From: Helichrysum umbraculigerum
Lineage: Eukaryota > Streptophyta > Magnoliopsida > Asterales > Asteraceae
Direction: 5' to 3'
NCBI GenBank assembly: GCA_949592205.1
Contig: CATIUR010000001.1
Coordinates: 1,006,001-1,070,000 of the forward strand
DNA length: 64,000 bases
Positions 54,827-64,000 of this stretch are shown here, piece by piece. Under the pieces are notes generated by a model. The model saw nothing but the letters and a program-made list of their open reading frames with translations, was not told the DNA's origin and made no database searches. The translations under genes and the position numbers were made by a program. The first letter of the stretch is position 1. Each line of letters opens with the position of its first letter.

Positions 54827-57378
54827 TGATGCCGCCCGAACGGTCGGTCGCGATTTTACTCGCGTCGTTGCGGACCTCTCGTTTAGAGCGGCGATCAGAG
54901 GGTTTTAAAATTTATATTTGCGGGGCCTAAGTATACCTAGTTACTATTGGTGTATAGCAGCAAGGATGACCTAGGGTCGTTCTCTGAGTCAGTGTATTGT
55001 GGATCGTGGACGAAACAGGCGTACTTATCAATCTAGCGGGTTTTAAAAGATTTTGATTGGTGGTTTTGTTTTTGGGTTTTTTTTTATACTTAGGCAGGAA
55101 ATGTAAATTAAAGCAGATAAAGTAAATGTAGATAGCAGATAATCTAGAGAGGGTGTTTGCTATGATTTCGGTAGCCCTATTGATTGGAATGATGTATGAT
55201 GTATGAAAACGTGTTCTAAAGGTTTGTATTTTATTTATTTCAGGTATCTGTGGAGTAAGCACTAGCTCCCTACTGATAGAGTTCTCGATCAGTATGTCAC
55301 TGAGCGACTAGGCTATCCTGATTCTGATCGGAGTAGTTTATCCAGCCCACAACACTAACCGGTGAAGGTATAGTGACCCTTATCTGGGATGAAACCCTGG
55401 GTGCAGGAATAAGGCGACAAACCAACTCGATGTCCGACCTTTCTTAACCCCACAATAATATCTAATCTAAATAAAACATTTAAGACCAAGTTTATAGAGT
55501 GTGCTTGATTACTTTCTATCGATGGTTTAGTGAGTCTGGGTGTTGAGTCATGACTCGGTGATTCACATAGACCGATAACAACGACTCTTTCCGTGATTAC
55601 TACACTGTACTCCACTGAAAGTGTTTCTATTGATGAACCAAGGACCTAGTCGGTACCAGCTCTGCTATTCACAGAGTTACCGTTATTCCACAAGGCTTAG
55701 TAACTGCGGTTTTTCCTCGGCTTCCACGTGTTAACTACACCGGAGGTGTTGTCGACGCTATACAGAGTAATCAACCGACTTACGGTACCTTACATTGCTT
55801 CACAAAGGCTAACCCAGACTACTTAACTAAGTTTGTATTTAAGCATAATATTATCCATCTATGATATAAACCAGCCCTTACTTTTAAGTCCCAATAAATC
55901 CCTAACTTGTCAACAGTGTAATATTCACGTTCAGTTAGAAAACCATATTTCCACGGGTACAGTGTACTTTGCGTTCAGAATAGAAAGCATTATTTCCACG
56001 GCTCCAGTGTACTTGGTGTTCAGTTAGAAAACCATATTTCCATAATCACAGTGTACTTTGCGTTCAGAATAGAAAGCATTATTTCCACGATGACGATGTA
56101 CTTAGCGTTCATTTAGAAAGCGATGTTTACACGATTAACAAATCAGACCATGTTCATGTTTGACACAGATAACTAAGTACCTTTGATGGGGTTCGCGACG
56201 TCCCATCATTTAGGCCGTAATCACGTTTACTGGTCGAAAGGCGATTAGTTTAATAGGTTTAAAATCATAAACAGAAAGTAAATCAAAGCACTAATTTTCA
56301 TAGCATCATTCCAACCAATTTACGACTAACTACGTCATAGCAAACACGCAATATCACTACTCGCTAATCATGGCAACCAATCCTAAATCTAGCATGACAA
56401 CAGCAATAACAATCATCATAATGAAATAGATAAAGGATAGATATAACCGTAATAAGAGCGTAGCTGAATACAACTTGAACGTTACACGAGCAGAACTCCT
56501 AGTACGCGCCAAGCGATATTACAATATTGCCCCTTCTAACTAGCCGCTAATCTACGACTAATTATATCCTAATATTTCTCCTCTAACTCCTAAGAGTAGT
56601 GCTAGAGAGAGAAATCTACTAACTAAACTAAGAAATTAAAAACGTAAGAGAGTGATTGTTGGAGTGATTCTTGAATGTGTGGATGTGTGTTTTGATGTTG
56701 AAAATGAAGAAATGAAGCCTCTATATATAGAACTCGCACAACCGTATCCGTAGACCGTATCCAAAACTTCAAACGCACAACCGTATCGCAAACCCGAATA
56801 AAAATCAGATTTTAATCGCCTAAACGCACGATACGGTTGAGCTAGGGCAAATACGGGAGAACTGGAGCGTATACGGGAGAACGTAGGGTGAATACGGGAG
56901 AACACAAGCCGTATACAGCTGTGCTAGGCCGTATACGGTCTAGCTAGGCCGTATACGGTCTGTGCTAGGCCGTATACGGTCTAGTTTGGCCGTATACGGT
57001 CTAGCTCTCCCGTATCCTGATTCTTCGGTTCTTCGTTTCTTCGTTTGGGCGTAACTTCTTCGTCGTTTATCCATTTTGAGTGATTCTCGCGCTCACGGTT
57101 TTGTAATTTCCTAACGAAGAAAATGACATAAGTTAGAGGTCAAAATTCCAAGTATAGCTCAAATTGTGCTTAAATGCGTGAACGGAGGATTCAATGATCG
57201 TTTGTGCTCTATTTTACTCGTTTTTAGGTTGTTTTTGCTGATTCTTGAAACATCGTCTATATTTTAGCCCTTATGATGAAATGTAACGTTTAAGTTCATA
57301 TTTAAGTGTTTTCATTAATAATTGGGCTAAAATTGTGAGATAATGGCATACAAAAATATGACTTTTTGCGTGTCATCA
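54827..57378 (-). repeat. 3' LTR of the non-autonomous element (2552 bp)
   Basis: TGATGCCGCCCG...GTGTCATCA on the plus strand; in sense TGATGACACGC...GGCGGCATCA. The sense TATA box is CTATATATAGAGGC (56731-56718), with a leader to its left. CCGTATACGG words lie directly upstream of it in sense. Confidence 0.92.
56740..57015 (-). repeat. Array of CCGTATACGG palindromes next to the LTR TATA box
   Basis: Four clear GGCCGTATACGGTC copies (56928-57000) spaced 20-25 bases by taGCTAG/TGTGC linkers, plus many half-words (accgtatcc, aatacggga) back to 56740. The array covers about 280 bases on the upstream side of the TATA box. Confidence 0.85.
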
Positions 57379-57391
57379 AATATCCCACACT
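57379..57391 (-). other. Polypurine tract of the non-autonomous element
   Basis: Plus aatatcccacact; in sense AGTGTGGGATATT directly before the LTR TGATGA. The same CCCACACTTAG word recurs at about 58961, 59018 and 59080 inside the element. Confidence 0.8.
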
Positions 57392-59715
57392 TAGACTTTG
57401 CTTGTCCTCAAGCAAAACTCAAAATTCTCACCTGCTTTTAGGAAAAACATTTTGAAAAACACGAGTTTATTTTTGGGGTGAGTCAAAATATATCAAAAAC
57501 AAACATCTCCATATACAAGTAACATATCCTGGAAATAAGAGAAAGTAAGGTATTCCTTTCAGAGGCATAAAATGATTCTCTTAGGCATGCTTTCAATTCT
57601 CGCGATCTTAGAATATACATGACTAGGCGATCTCACAAGGTGGTCACTCAATTCACTCAAAAGTGTTTCGGGTTACCTATCAATCTAATCAAACGAAATC
57701 GCTCATAAGCCAGTCATGCAACATCCATCGTCATAGGCTTGCTCGAGAATCATATCTCCACCACTTAGGTGAGGACGGTGCTAGCTATCTCAGGACATTC
57801 AGAGTGGGTTGTAATGGCAGGTGAGGGTTACGGGGTATGGATAAGTGGAAATTTTTAATTGTTGTAAAGGGTTTTGCTTATCTTAGGACTTTCAAACTTT
57901 TGAAAAACATTATTTAAACAACCTTTTTAATGAAAACGGAAACGGATAACAGTACGGGAAGAAGATAGCTATTTTGACTTCTATCTTTTGAAAATACACG
58001 AGGGAATTTATGTCTTTTTATAAGAGCGGGAATTTTCGAGAGATTCGAAGCACTTAGCTTTATTCTATTTTCTTTTCTTTTTCTTTTGTTTCTATTTTTG
58101 GGCTTTTCTTTTTATTTTGTTTCTTTCTTTTGCCCATTTGAAATCCTTTTCTTTCTTTCATCTTTTTCATCCTTTTGATGACTTTGCATTTACTTGGTGT
58201 CAATTTTTCACACCATAAATTCTCAACTTTTGATTTTTATCAAGGGAACGCACGCGAGAGAATTTGAGTAAACACTAGTATTTGTGATTTGGAGTGAAAG
58301 CAAAAAGGACATTTAAACGACATTTTCCACAAGTTTAAAATTTCTAAGATAAGTTTTGGTGGGTGTGGAATAAATGGGTTAAGATTTAAAGGGTTTTGAA
58401 AGAAACGAAAAGGTTTAAGGCTCAACAGGGTTATCTAAGCGGATCATCAACACTAAAGATGAGTGTTGGAAGGGTTTTGGGCTTGAAGAGATATGATAAA
58501 AATGGGTTAAATCCTAAGGAATGTCAAGGTCATCTAACTGCACCTATACCGCGTACGGTACTCTACCAATGTGGTCTCGAAGTGCATACCAGGAGCAAGT
58601 TCTAATTCCGGATGCATGCATCGGCACACTCAAACAAACGAATAGTGAAGCATTAAAGATGAATGCTTATATTGGCTCAAGATACCTCACTGCAAGTTTT
58701 TGGGTTTGTTTGTGCCTAGCCATGCGATGCCCCTTTTAGATTATCATTTTAGACCTAAGAAATTCCTATCTTATTTACTCTTAATTTCCAAAATACCCTA
58801 TTCATATATGAAAATGCTCCTTCTTAAGACATTTTAACTCAAAAATTTTGAAAAATTTTAGCAAAAGTGAGTTTTTTAAACAAATTGAGGAACATTTTCC
58901 GAGTTTGCTTTTGGAAACAAGAATCAAACAAGCAAACCTAAGGTATTCTATACCGCTATCCCACACTTAGAGGAACATTGTCCCTAATGTTCTCTTGAGT
59001 TGGGATTTGAGAAAAATCCCACACTTAGAGTTTGAACATATCGGAAAATGTTACTCAAGTGTTTGTTTTGGGCTGGAATCCCACACTTAGTGATAAGCTG
59101 GGGATATGGCATAGACTACTTTAATGATAATTTAAAGCTAACAATCATATCAAAAACGAGAGTGAGAACGAGAGAACTCCCCTATCGAAGCGAAGGTGGA
59201 ACGATGGAATTTTGGAAGATGCGCTGAAGAGGAGATCCTGACAGGAATTCTTCTTTAGCGGCGGCTCCATGTAGATCTTTCGGCTTTAGCGTGCGCAACT
59301 CACAAATAACAGCTTCGTCCTCCATCTTTAATACTTCTTTCACTCTCTTGTGAAGATATCTCGTAAGTGTGAACACGTTGGGTATATTTTTACCGACTTC
59401 TATTATAGCTTTTTACCGAAACTGCCTAAATCCAGAATGAAAAGATGTTTTCTAATTCAAAAATGAGTTTTAAGTCATGTGTTTTTAAACGAGTTCGAGC
59501 ATAATGCGTGAAAGTAGCACGCAAGTACCTAAAATGCTAGAAACACATGTCTTGTTTAAAATTTAATTCCTATTTTCCTGGATTAGGTGGTAAAAGCTGA
59601 AGTGGTGTTTTGAAAGCATTTTGATACCCAAGTGTGAAAGATAGTCAGAGATATATCACTTCTTGGAATTTAAAAACTGATACTACTAATACTAATACTA
59701 AGGATACTTATTGCA
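57392..59715 (-). other. Non-coding 3' region of the non-autonomous element
   Basis: No supported ORF where autonomous relatives would carry an envelope-like ORF or nothing. Three additional polypurine-like CCCACACTTAG copies occur at its right end. A palindromic taccgcgtacggta lies at 58547. Confidence 0.6.
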
Positions 59716-59763
59716 CGGGTTGCCTCCCGAGAAGCGCTTCTATTTAGAGTCGAGGGCTCGACT
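59716..59763 (-). repeat. Post-ORF conserved box plus 7-bp hairpin (element 2)
   Basis: Box gggttgcctcccgagaagcg (59717-59736) and stem AGTCGAG/CTCGACT (59748-59763). The hairpin begins 12 bases after the stop in sense, the same arrangement as at 10054-10104 with an unrelated stem sequence. Confidence 0.65.
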
Positions 59764-59775
59764 TTTCCTCTTGGA

Positions 59776-62346
59776 TCAGCTAGAAGAGGGTCTCCCAGGA
59801 CTTGGGATGCGGAATGGAAGCGTCCTGGGGTTTGGTGGGTAGAATCTCATAAAATGTCGTGTGACGACTTCTGTGATGTTCGGGATTCTTGCCACATGAA
59901 GAGGATAGGTATGGAAATGCTCCTCAGCAGTCCTTTGCAAGTATAAAAGATCCATTATAGCATCTTGAACTGCCTTGGAGATTGGTCCATTAGTGTCCAC
60001 AAGGGTGGCTCCATCGTGCTCAAGAGTTTCACGCACCGGTCGATCTGTCCGCAGGGTGTCCATAAATCCGAAGAAGCGTAGGTGGATGTCCTCATGAGTG
60101 GCATTGCTGATGTCCTGCCCTAGTTCTTCAATGGACCTGAATATGCCTTGGATCAGCTGTTTTTGATGGTCGGTATACGTGAGTTCTGGTTTCAGGAAGA
60201 TGTTAATAATCCTGTTGTAAACCTCTCGTAACCCATTGTGGAATAGCTGTCTGGGCTGCTCCCATAGGATAGAACCGAAAATGTCTTTAAGTCGTTCAGA
60301 GACGAAATATGCAACGTTAACCGTCAAATCTTCTGGAACAGAAGAAGGGATGGCACGTGCTCTCTCGTCTGAACTGACGTGTTCTAACTTTTCGACGATT
60401 ATATGGGCGTGATGCTCAATAGTGCAGCTGATGAAAAACATATGTGGTGAGGACTCGTCAATGTGATCATTATCGGCCATAGAATCTAGAAGTCCCTTGA
60501 GATCCGCCATTAGCTGAACATCTACTTCGTTTTCAGGGTTCCCAGTAGCATAATCCATGTTGTGTCTGAAATTTTGGAGAAACTCCATCTGTTGGCGTGA
60601 ATATGGAAATGCGGACCTGATAAATGCTTGATACACCCTGCCATACGTGGTTTTCTGTGTTTCATAGAATTCCTCTTCATCGGGGAAAGGCTCATCATTG
60701 TCTGATGATTCTCCTGCGAGGTCGTTGGCGAAGGCGTTGATGCGACTAACTAGATGTTGCGGACTCAGGTAGGAGTTGGCTCGATAAACTTCATATTCAG
60801 TCTCAATGTCCTCAATAATATCCCTCTGATGTTGCGTGTATTCAATAGTAGAATCTCGTATAATCGCAATCAGAGTTCGGAAATCCTCCTCGTGTTCTTC
60901 AATAGCACTAAGCATTTCTTCTGGTTCAGACACGATCGGGATTTCGGTATTTCCTATAGTAGGAGGAGGGATAATGACTGGAGGGGGAATGGTTGGAGTG
61001 AGGTGAAGGCGAATGGAGCGGGTATCGATCGGAACATCAATGAAAATGATATCGTCCTCATCACTCTCGGTTGCTGAAGTGAACTCAACAGCGTCGGTGA
61101 GTGGCTGAGACTCGTCGGTGATCTGTGATACCGGCTGGGAAGAGTCCATCTCGATATCCCTCTCGTGTTGGGAATCAGAATCATCGCTTGATCCAAATGT
61201 ACCTCCAAGCTCGAAATGTGATCGAGGCTCGGATGAGTCAAGGGGTGGAATCCCTCGAGGAGGTATATGTGGCTTAAGTAGAGACTCATCATCCAGGGAG
61301 TGGTCAATCGAAGGTTCCTCTGAGTCGCTCTCCGGCAGAGGGATGAAGTTCAAAGCATAGTCTATCTGCATGATCTCTGCGGTCGGAGGGTGTGTCTCAG
61401 GAATGTGTGGCGGTGTAGCTTCCTCTGGCTCTTCTTCTTCTTCTTCTATCTCTTCTTCTTCTTCCTCAGTCTCCTCTTCTATCTCTTCTTCCTCAGTTTC
61501 GGAAGTAATCGTGATGGGCTCGTCAGACATAGGGGTGTCTGGTTCAGAATCATCATCCGTGGTAACTCTTCCTGTCGAAATCGCACATATCTCCGCATGC
61601 TCTGTGATAGACTGATCAGCTTGATCGATCTTGAAGGTGATAGTCTCTCCATGAGATCTAAGACTGATAGTCTGAGAATAAACATCTATGATAGTGCGTG
61701 CGGTGTTCAAGAATGGTCTACCTAAGATGATAGGGATATGGACATCCTCCTGAATGTCCATCACTACAAAGTCTGTGGGAAATAGGAACTTATCAACTTG
61801 AACCATGATGTTCTCAGCTATTCCCTTAGGGTGTCTAATGGATTGGTCAGCTAGCTGGACACTCATGTTGGTCGGTTTAAGGGGTCCTAATTCCAATCTA
61901 GTGTAAAGTGAATAGGGCATCAGGTTGATACTGGCTCCTAGGTCGGCTAGAGAGTGTACCATGCCCGAGTGATAGATCGAACAGGGAAGGGTAAAGCGTC
62001 CAGTATCACCTAATTTCTCAGGGATAGAGTTCTTTATAAGAGCTGAACATTCCGCGTTCAGTGGGACATTGGGTACTTCGGGTACCTTATCCTTGGTTGA
62101 CAAGAGTTTCAGGATGTATTTTGAACTGGAAGGGGTTCGGGACACGGTGTCCACGAACTTTCCATCGAGACGGAAGTCGTTAGCCTTATAGGCTTTCTTA
62201 AGACGGCCGGGAAACGGGATGTGTACTTCCCTTTGTGGTGTAGGGACAGACGGGGACTCAACTGTCGGTGGGACATGAGTATCTTCCTCCACCGGAGAAG
62301 GAGTGGGAGGTTGGCTCGGTGCCACCTTCTTGTCTGTAGTACTCAT
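59776..62346 (-). CDS. Retroelement protease fused to a novel acidic repeat protein, 856 aa
   Basis: This frame continues the gag reading region after in-frame stops; the first Met is at 62346. Residues 90-250 form an Athila-type aspartic protease (SLADLGASINLMPYS, catalytic Asp135, IPIILGRPFL). Residues 280-320 are almost pure Glu. Residues 320-480 are acidic and Pro/Ser-rich. In place of reverse transcriptase there is a 370-residue region I do not recognise. It contains three weakly similar repeats beginning near 489, 571 and 708, each an Ile/Phe-rich helix-like segment followed by Y(T/S)xxQ and a predicted helical stretch (YTQHQRDIIEDI, YSRQQMEFLQNF, YTDHQKQLIQGI). It ends at the post-ORF box. 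It may be a structural or accessory protein of a parasite retroelement; function unknown. Confidence 0.75.
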   Translation of the reverse strand: MSTTDKKVAPSQPPTPSPVEEDTHVPPTVESPSVPTPQREVHIPFPGRLKKAYKANDFRLDGKFVDTVSRTPSSSKYILKLLSTKDKVPEVPNVPLNAECSALIKNSIPEKLGDTGRFTLPCSIYHSGMVHSLADLGASINLMPYSLYTRLELGPLKPTNMSVQLADQSIRHPKGIAENIMVQVDKFLFPTDFVVMDIQEDVHIPIILGRPFLNTARTIIDVYSQTISLRSHGETITFKIDQADQSITEHAEICAISTGRVTTDDDSEPDTPMSDEPITITSETEEEEIEEETEEEEEEIEEEEEEPEEATPPHIPETHPPTAEIMQIDYALNFIPLPESDSEEPSIDHSLDDESLLKPHIPPRGIPPLDSSEPRSHFELGGTFGSSDDSDSQHERDIEMDSSQPVSQITDESQPLTDAVEFTSATESDEDDIIFIDVPIDTRSIRLHLTPTIPPPVIIPPPTIGNTEIPIVSEPEEMLSAIEEHEEDFRTLIAIIRDSTIEYTQHQRDIIEDIETEYEVYRANSYLSPQHLVSRINAFANDLAGESSDNDEPFPDEEEFYETQKTTYGRVYQAFIRSAFPYSRQQMEFLQNFRHNMDYATGNPENEVDVQLMADLKGLLDSMADNDHIDESSPHMFFISCTIEHHAHIIVEKLEHVSSDERARAIPSSVPEDLTVNVAYFVSERLKDIFGSILWEQPRQLFHNGLREVYNRIINIFLKPELTYTDHQKQLIQGIFRSIEELGQDISNATHEDIHLRFFGFMDTLRTDRPVRETLEHDGATLVDTNGPISKAVQDAIMDLLYLQRTAEEHFHTYPLHVARIPNITEVVTRHFMRFYPPNPRTLPFRIPSPGRPSSS

Positions 62347-62607
62347 ATGTTTGGCCTCTTCTACGTGTGGGTTCTGTACCGTGTTACTAGGGAGATTACC
62401 CTGAGGCCTAGAGTCAAGACGTTGGGCTAGCTGTCCTATCTAGGTCTCAAGATTTTTGAGAACGGCCAGTTGGTTCCTAAGGAATAGGTCGGTTTGGTCC
62501 TGCCTAGCGCTAGTCTTTTGGTTAATTTGGTGCTGGCCTTGGATGAACTTAGTGAGGGTATCATCCGTACTAGTAATGGGTACTATGGTTTCAGAGGGTT
62601 CGGTTGA

Positions 62608-63821
62608 TTAAGCTGCGTCGGGTGCAGTCAATGATAGTGGTTGGTTATAGGTAAGTTGGGGTTGTTGTTGGTAAGAAGGGTACCTAGGTTGGTAGTTGGG
62701 CTGAAAGGGTGGTTGGTTCCTAGGTGGGTATTGGGTGCCTCTAGTCCTAGGCGGAGAGGTTCGAGCGAAGCCAGGTGGATTTTGTTGGCGAGCTGGAAAT
62801 TGAGCGTAGTAAACCGTTCCGTCAGCAGGATCCTCGTACTCAACCTGATAACTTTCTGTTGGGAGGTTGGCACAGTTCTGGCATGCATTAACTTGATGGG
62901 TGTGCTGGGATGGTTTCTTCATTTCGCCGATCTGCTTCGTTAGGTGCTCAATCTTCTCTGTCAGAGATTTGATAGCTTCGGTCTGGAATGGATTGGGTGC
63001 AGCAATCGGTGCTGATGGTGAGGAATGCTCACCAGAGTTCCAGTCGTGATGGTGCATCGTCATATTTTCGATCAAGTTCCAAGCTTCCTCATCGGTGAGT
63101 TGCATGAAGTTGCCCTGAGCAGCGGCGTCAAGGGTAGTGCGATGGTTCGGAGCAAGACCGTTGTAAAACGTGCACAGCTGGCTGGTTTTCTCTATAAGGT
63201 GGTTAGGGCATTTGTTCAACAGACTCTTGTATCTCTCCCATGCTGTGTAGATAGACTCATCATGAGCTTGGTGGAAGTTCATAATGTCATTCTTGTACTT
63301 GGTTTGCTTAGCCGGAGGAAAGTACTTAGTAAGGAATTTTGTAGCCATATCCGTCCAGGAGGTGATAGAGCCGGTCTCTAATCCCTTAAACCAAGTCAAA
63401 GCGTGGTGAGTAAGCGAATAGGGGAATAGGTATAGACGGACTATATCCTGATCAACCCCGTTCTGCTTATACGAGTTGGTAGTCTGAATGAATCGGTTGA
63501 TGTGGGCTTAGGATCGTCGTGGGGTAAACCATGGAATTGACAGAATTCCTTGATAAGCTGAACGATATGATGTTTAAGCTCGAAGGACGCACCGTCGATG
63601 ACCGGATAGCTGATGGGTCCACCTCGACCTTCAATTGATGGTTTGGTGCTATCGGCAAGCGTGACACGTGCAGCCATCGGTTGTCGGTTGCGGAAGCGTT
63701 TCTCCTTGCGGATCGTTCGGATGATCGTCTCAGGATCGGGTACGAAAGTGAGAGATTCGAATCCGGATGATCGGGTCAAATATCGTTGTGTGCTATGGGA
63801 AGGAATTTTCGAATGGAACAA
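62608..63821 (-). pseudogene. gag of the non-autonomous element, broken by one frameshift and two stops
   Basis: N-terminal frame 63821-63441 and main frame 63399-62608 are two parts of one gag. The reading moves between frames near 63510, just after a GLPHDDP block, consistent with loss of a single base. The main part has the retrotransposon gag pattern (WFKGLETGSITSW, YTAWERYKSLLNKCPNH, CTFYNGL) and a Gln/Pro-rich tail. A TAA at 62608-62610 ends it. The frame then continues open, through a TAG near 62440, into the protease ORF. Both stops could be C-to-T changes of Gln codons. No standard CCHC knuckle is seen, only CQNC. Confidence 0.85.
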
Positions 63822-63903
63822 GGAAAAAGGAAAAATCTAATTTAAACTACGGGGTACTAGAAAGAAAAATTCGTCTGGGACGTCTTCAGATCTTACGGCT
63901 GAC

Positions 63904-63921
63904 TCCCCGGCAGCGGCGCCA
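63904..63921 (-). other. tRNA-Asp primer-binding site (element 2)
   Basis: Sense TGGCGCCGCTGCCGGGGA, identical to the site of the first Athila-like element and six bases from the LTR end. Confidence 0.88.
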
Positions 63922-63927
63922 AAAGCT

Positions 63928-64000
63928 TGATGCCGCCCGAACGGTCGTTCACGATTTTACTCGCGTCGTTGCGGACCTCTCGTTTAGAGCGGCGATCAGA
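63928..64000 (-). repeat. Start of the 5' LTR of the non-autonomous element (cut by window end)
   Basis: tgatgccgcccgaacgg and onward matches 54827-54899 with two differences (ggtcgcg versus gttcacg). The remainder lies outside the window. Confidence 0.93.

Larger units (their letters stand above)
54827..64000 (-). mobile_element. Non-autonomous Athila-like Ty3/gypsy element, extends past window
   Basis: Minus strand. 3' LTR 54827-57378, polypurine tract 57379, non-coding 57.4-59.7 kb, a gag-protease reading region (63821-59776), tRNA-Asp primer site (63904-63921) and the beginning of the 5' LTR (63928-64000). The 73 LTR bases visible at both ends differ at two positions, so the insertion is fairly young. 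There is no reverse transcriptase, RNase H or integrase, so it must depend on another element. It cuts the TGTAACACCC LTR at 54826; its second flank lies outside the window. Confidence 0.92.

Noticed and set aside
60754..61725. Plus-strand Ser/Phe-rich ORFs opposite the acidic repeat protein
   Set aside because: Antisense of the Glu-rich codons; the minus-strand frame is longer and linked to a protease domain.

Overview
This window is plant nuclear DNA. It carries spliced host genes with GT-AG introns, (AT)n microsatellites, and most major classes of plant transposable element. The host genes are plant-type: a pollen-type SKU5-like multicopper-oxidase homologue, a plant Pur-alpha, a SWIM/MULE-derived protein and a plant bromodomain gene fragment. 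A eudicot is very likely. An asterid is my guess from the look of the repeats and cannot be proven here.

Layout. 0.48-9.23 kb: a long LINE on the minus strand with a 16-bp target duplication. It has ORF1, an ORF2 broken by a small deletion, and an unexplained 765-codon third ORF. 9.7-17.76 kb: a minus-strand Ty3/gypsy element (Athila-like tRNA-Asp primer site) with an intact 1861-aa gag-pol ORF and one LTR; the LTR expected at 9.7 kb is missing. 17.8-22.2 kb: intergenic DNA with a Stowaway MITE, head-to-tail Helitron ends, a SINE-like sequence and a TTA-flanked MITE. 22.25-23.92 kb: intronless SKU5/NTP303-like gene (+). 24.9-29.9 kb: Pur-alpha gene (-), five exons, one GC-AG intron, with a SINE and a Helitron inside intron 2. 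31.4-38.05 kb: five-coding-exon SWIM zinc-finger gene derived from a MULE transposase (-), with a 5'UTR intron holding a solo LTR. 38.3-40.9 kb: hAT MITE, SINE, long foldback and a degraded LTR-like piece.

40.9-52.0 kb is a nest of insertions, each supported by target duplications visible in the window. A 3.4-kb solo LTR (TSD GATGG) contains an inverted 3.1-kb solo LTR of the same family (TSD CCACA). That inner LTR contains a 4.5-kb Helitron at an A^T site, and the Helitron carries a broken bromodomain gene. The outer LTR supplies the empty-site sequence for the Helitron. From 52.03 kb a third LTR of this general type is split by a Copia-like solo LTR (52.1-53.1 kb, TSD GTTTT) and by a second Athila-like element. 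That element runs from 54.83 kb past the window end. It is non-autonomous: gag and protease are fused to a long acidic protein with three internal repeats, and there is no reverse transcriptase or integrase.

The most unusual signal is in the LTRs. Most carry private arrays of short inverted-repeat words. In the TGTAACACCC family these are arrays of about 10 to 11 mini-hairpins with a nearly constant loop and stem arms that change together. A second array has a constant GCATGACCTGC core and co-varying arms. The pattern recurs with different words in six or seven unrelated repeats.

The transposons do not act together. The three intact host genes (SKU5-like, Pur-alpha, SWIM) are independent single genes with no operon logic; the first two are convergent.
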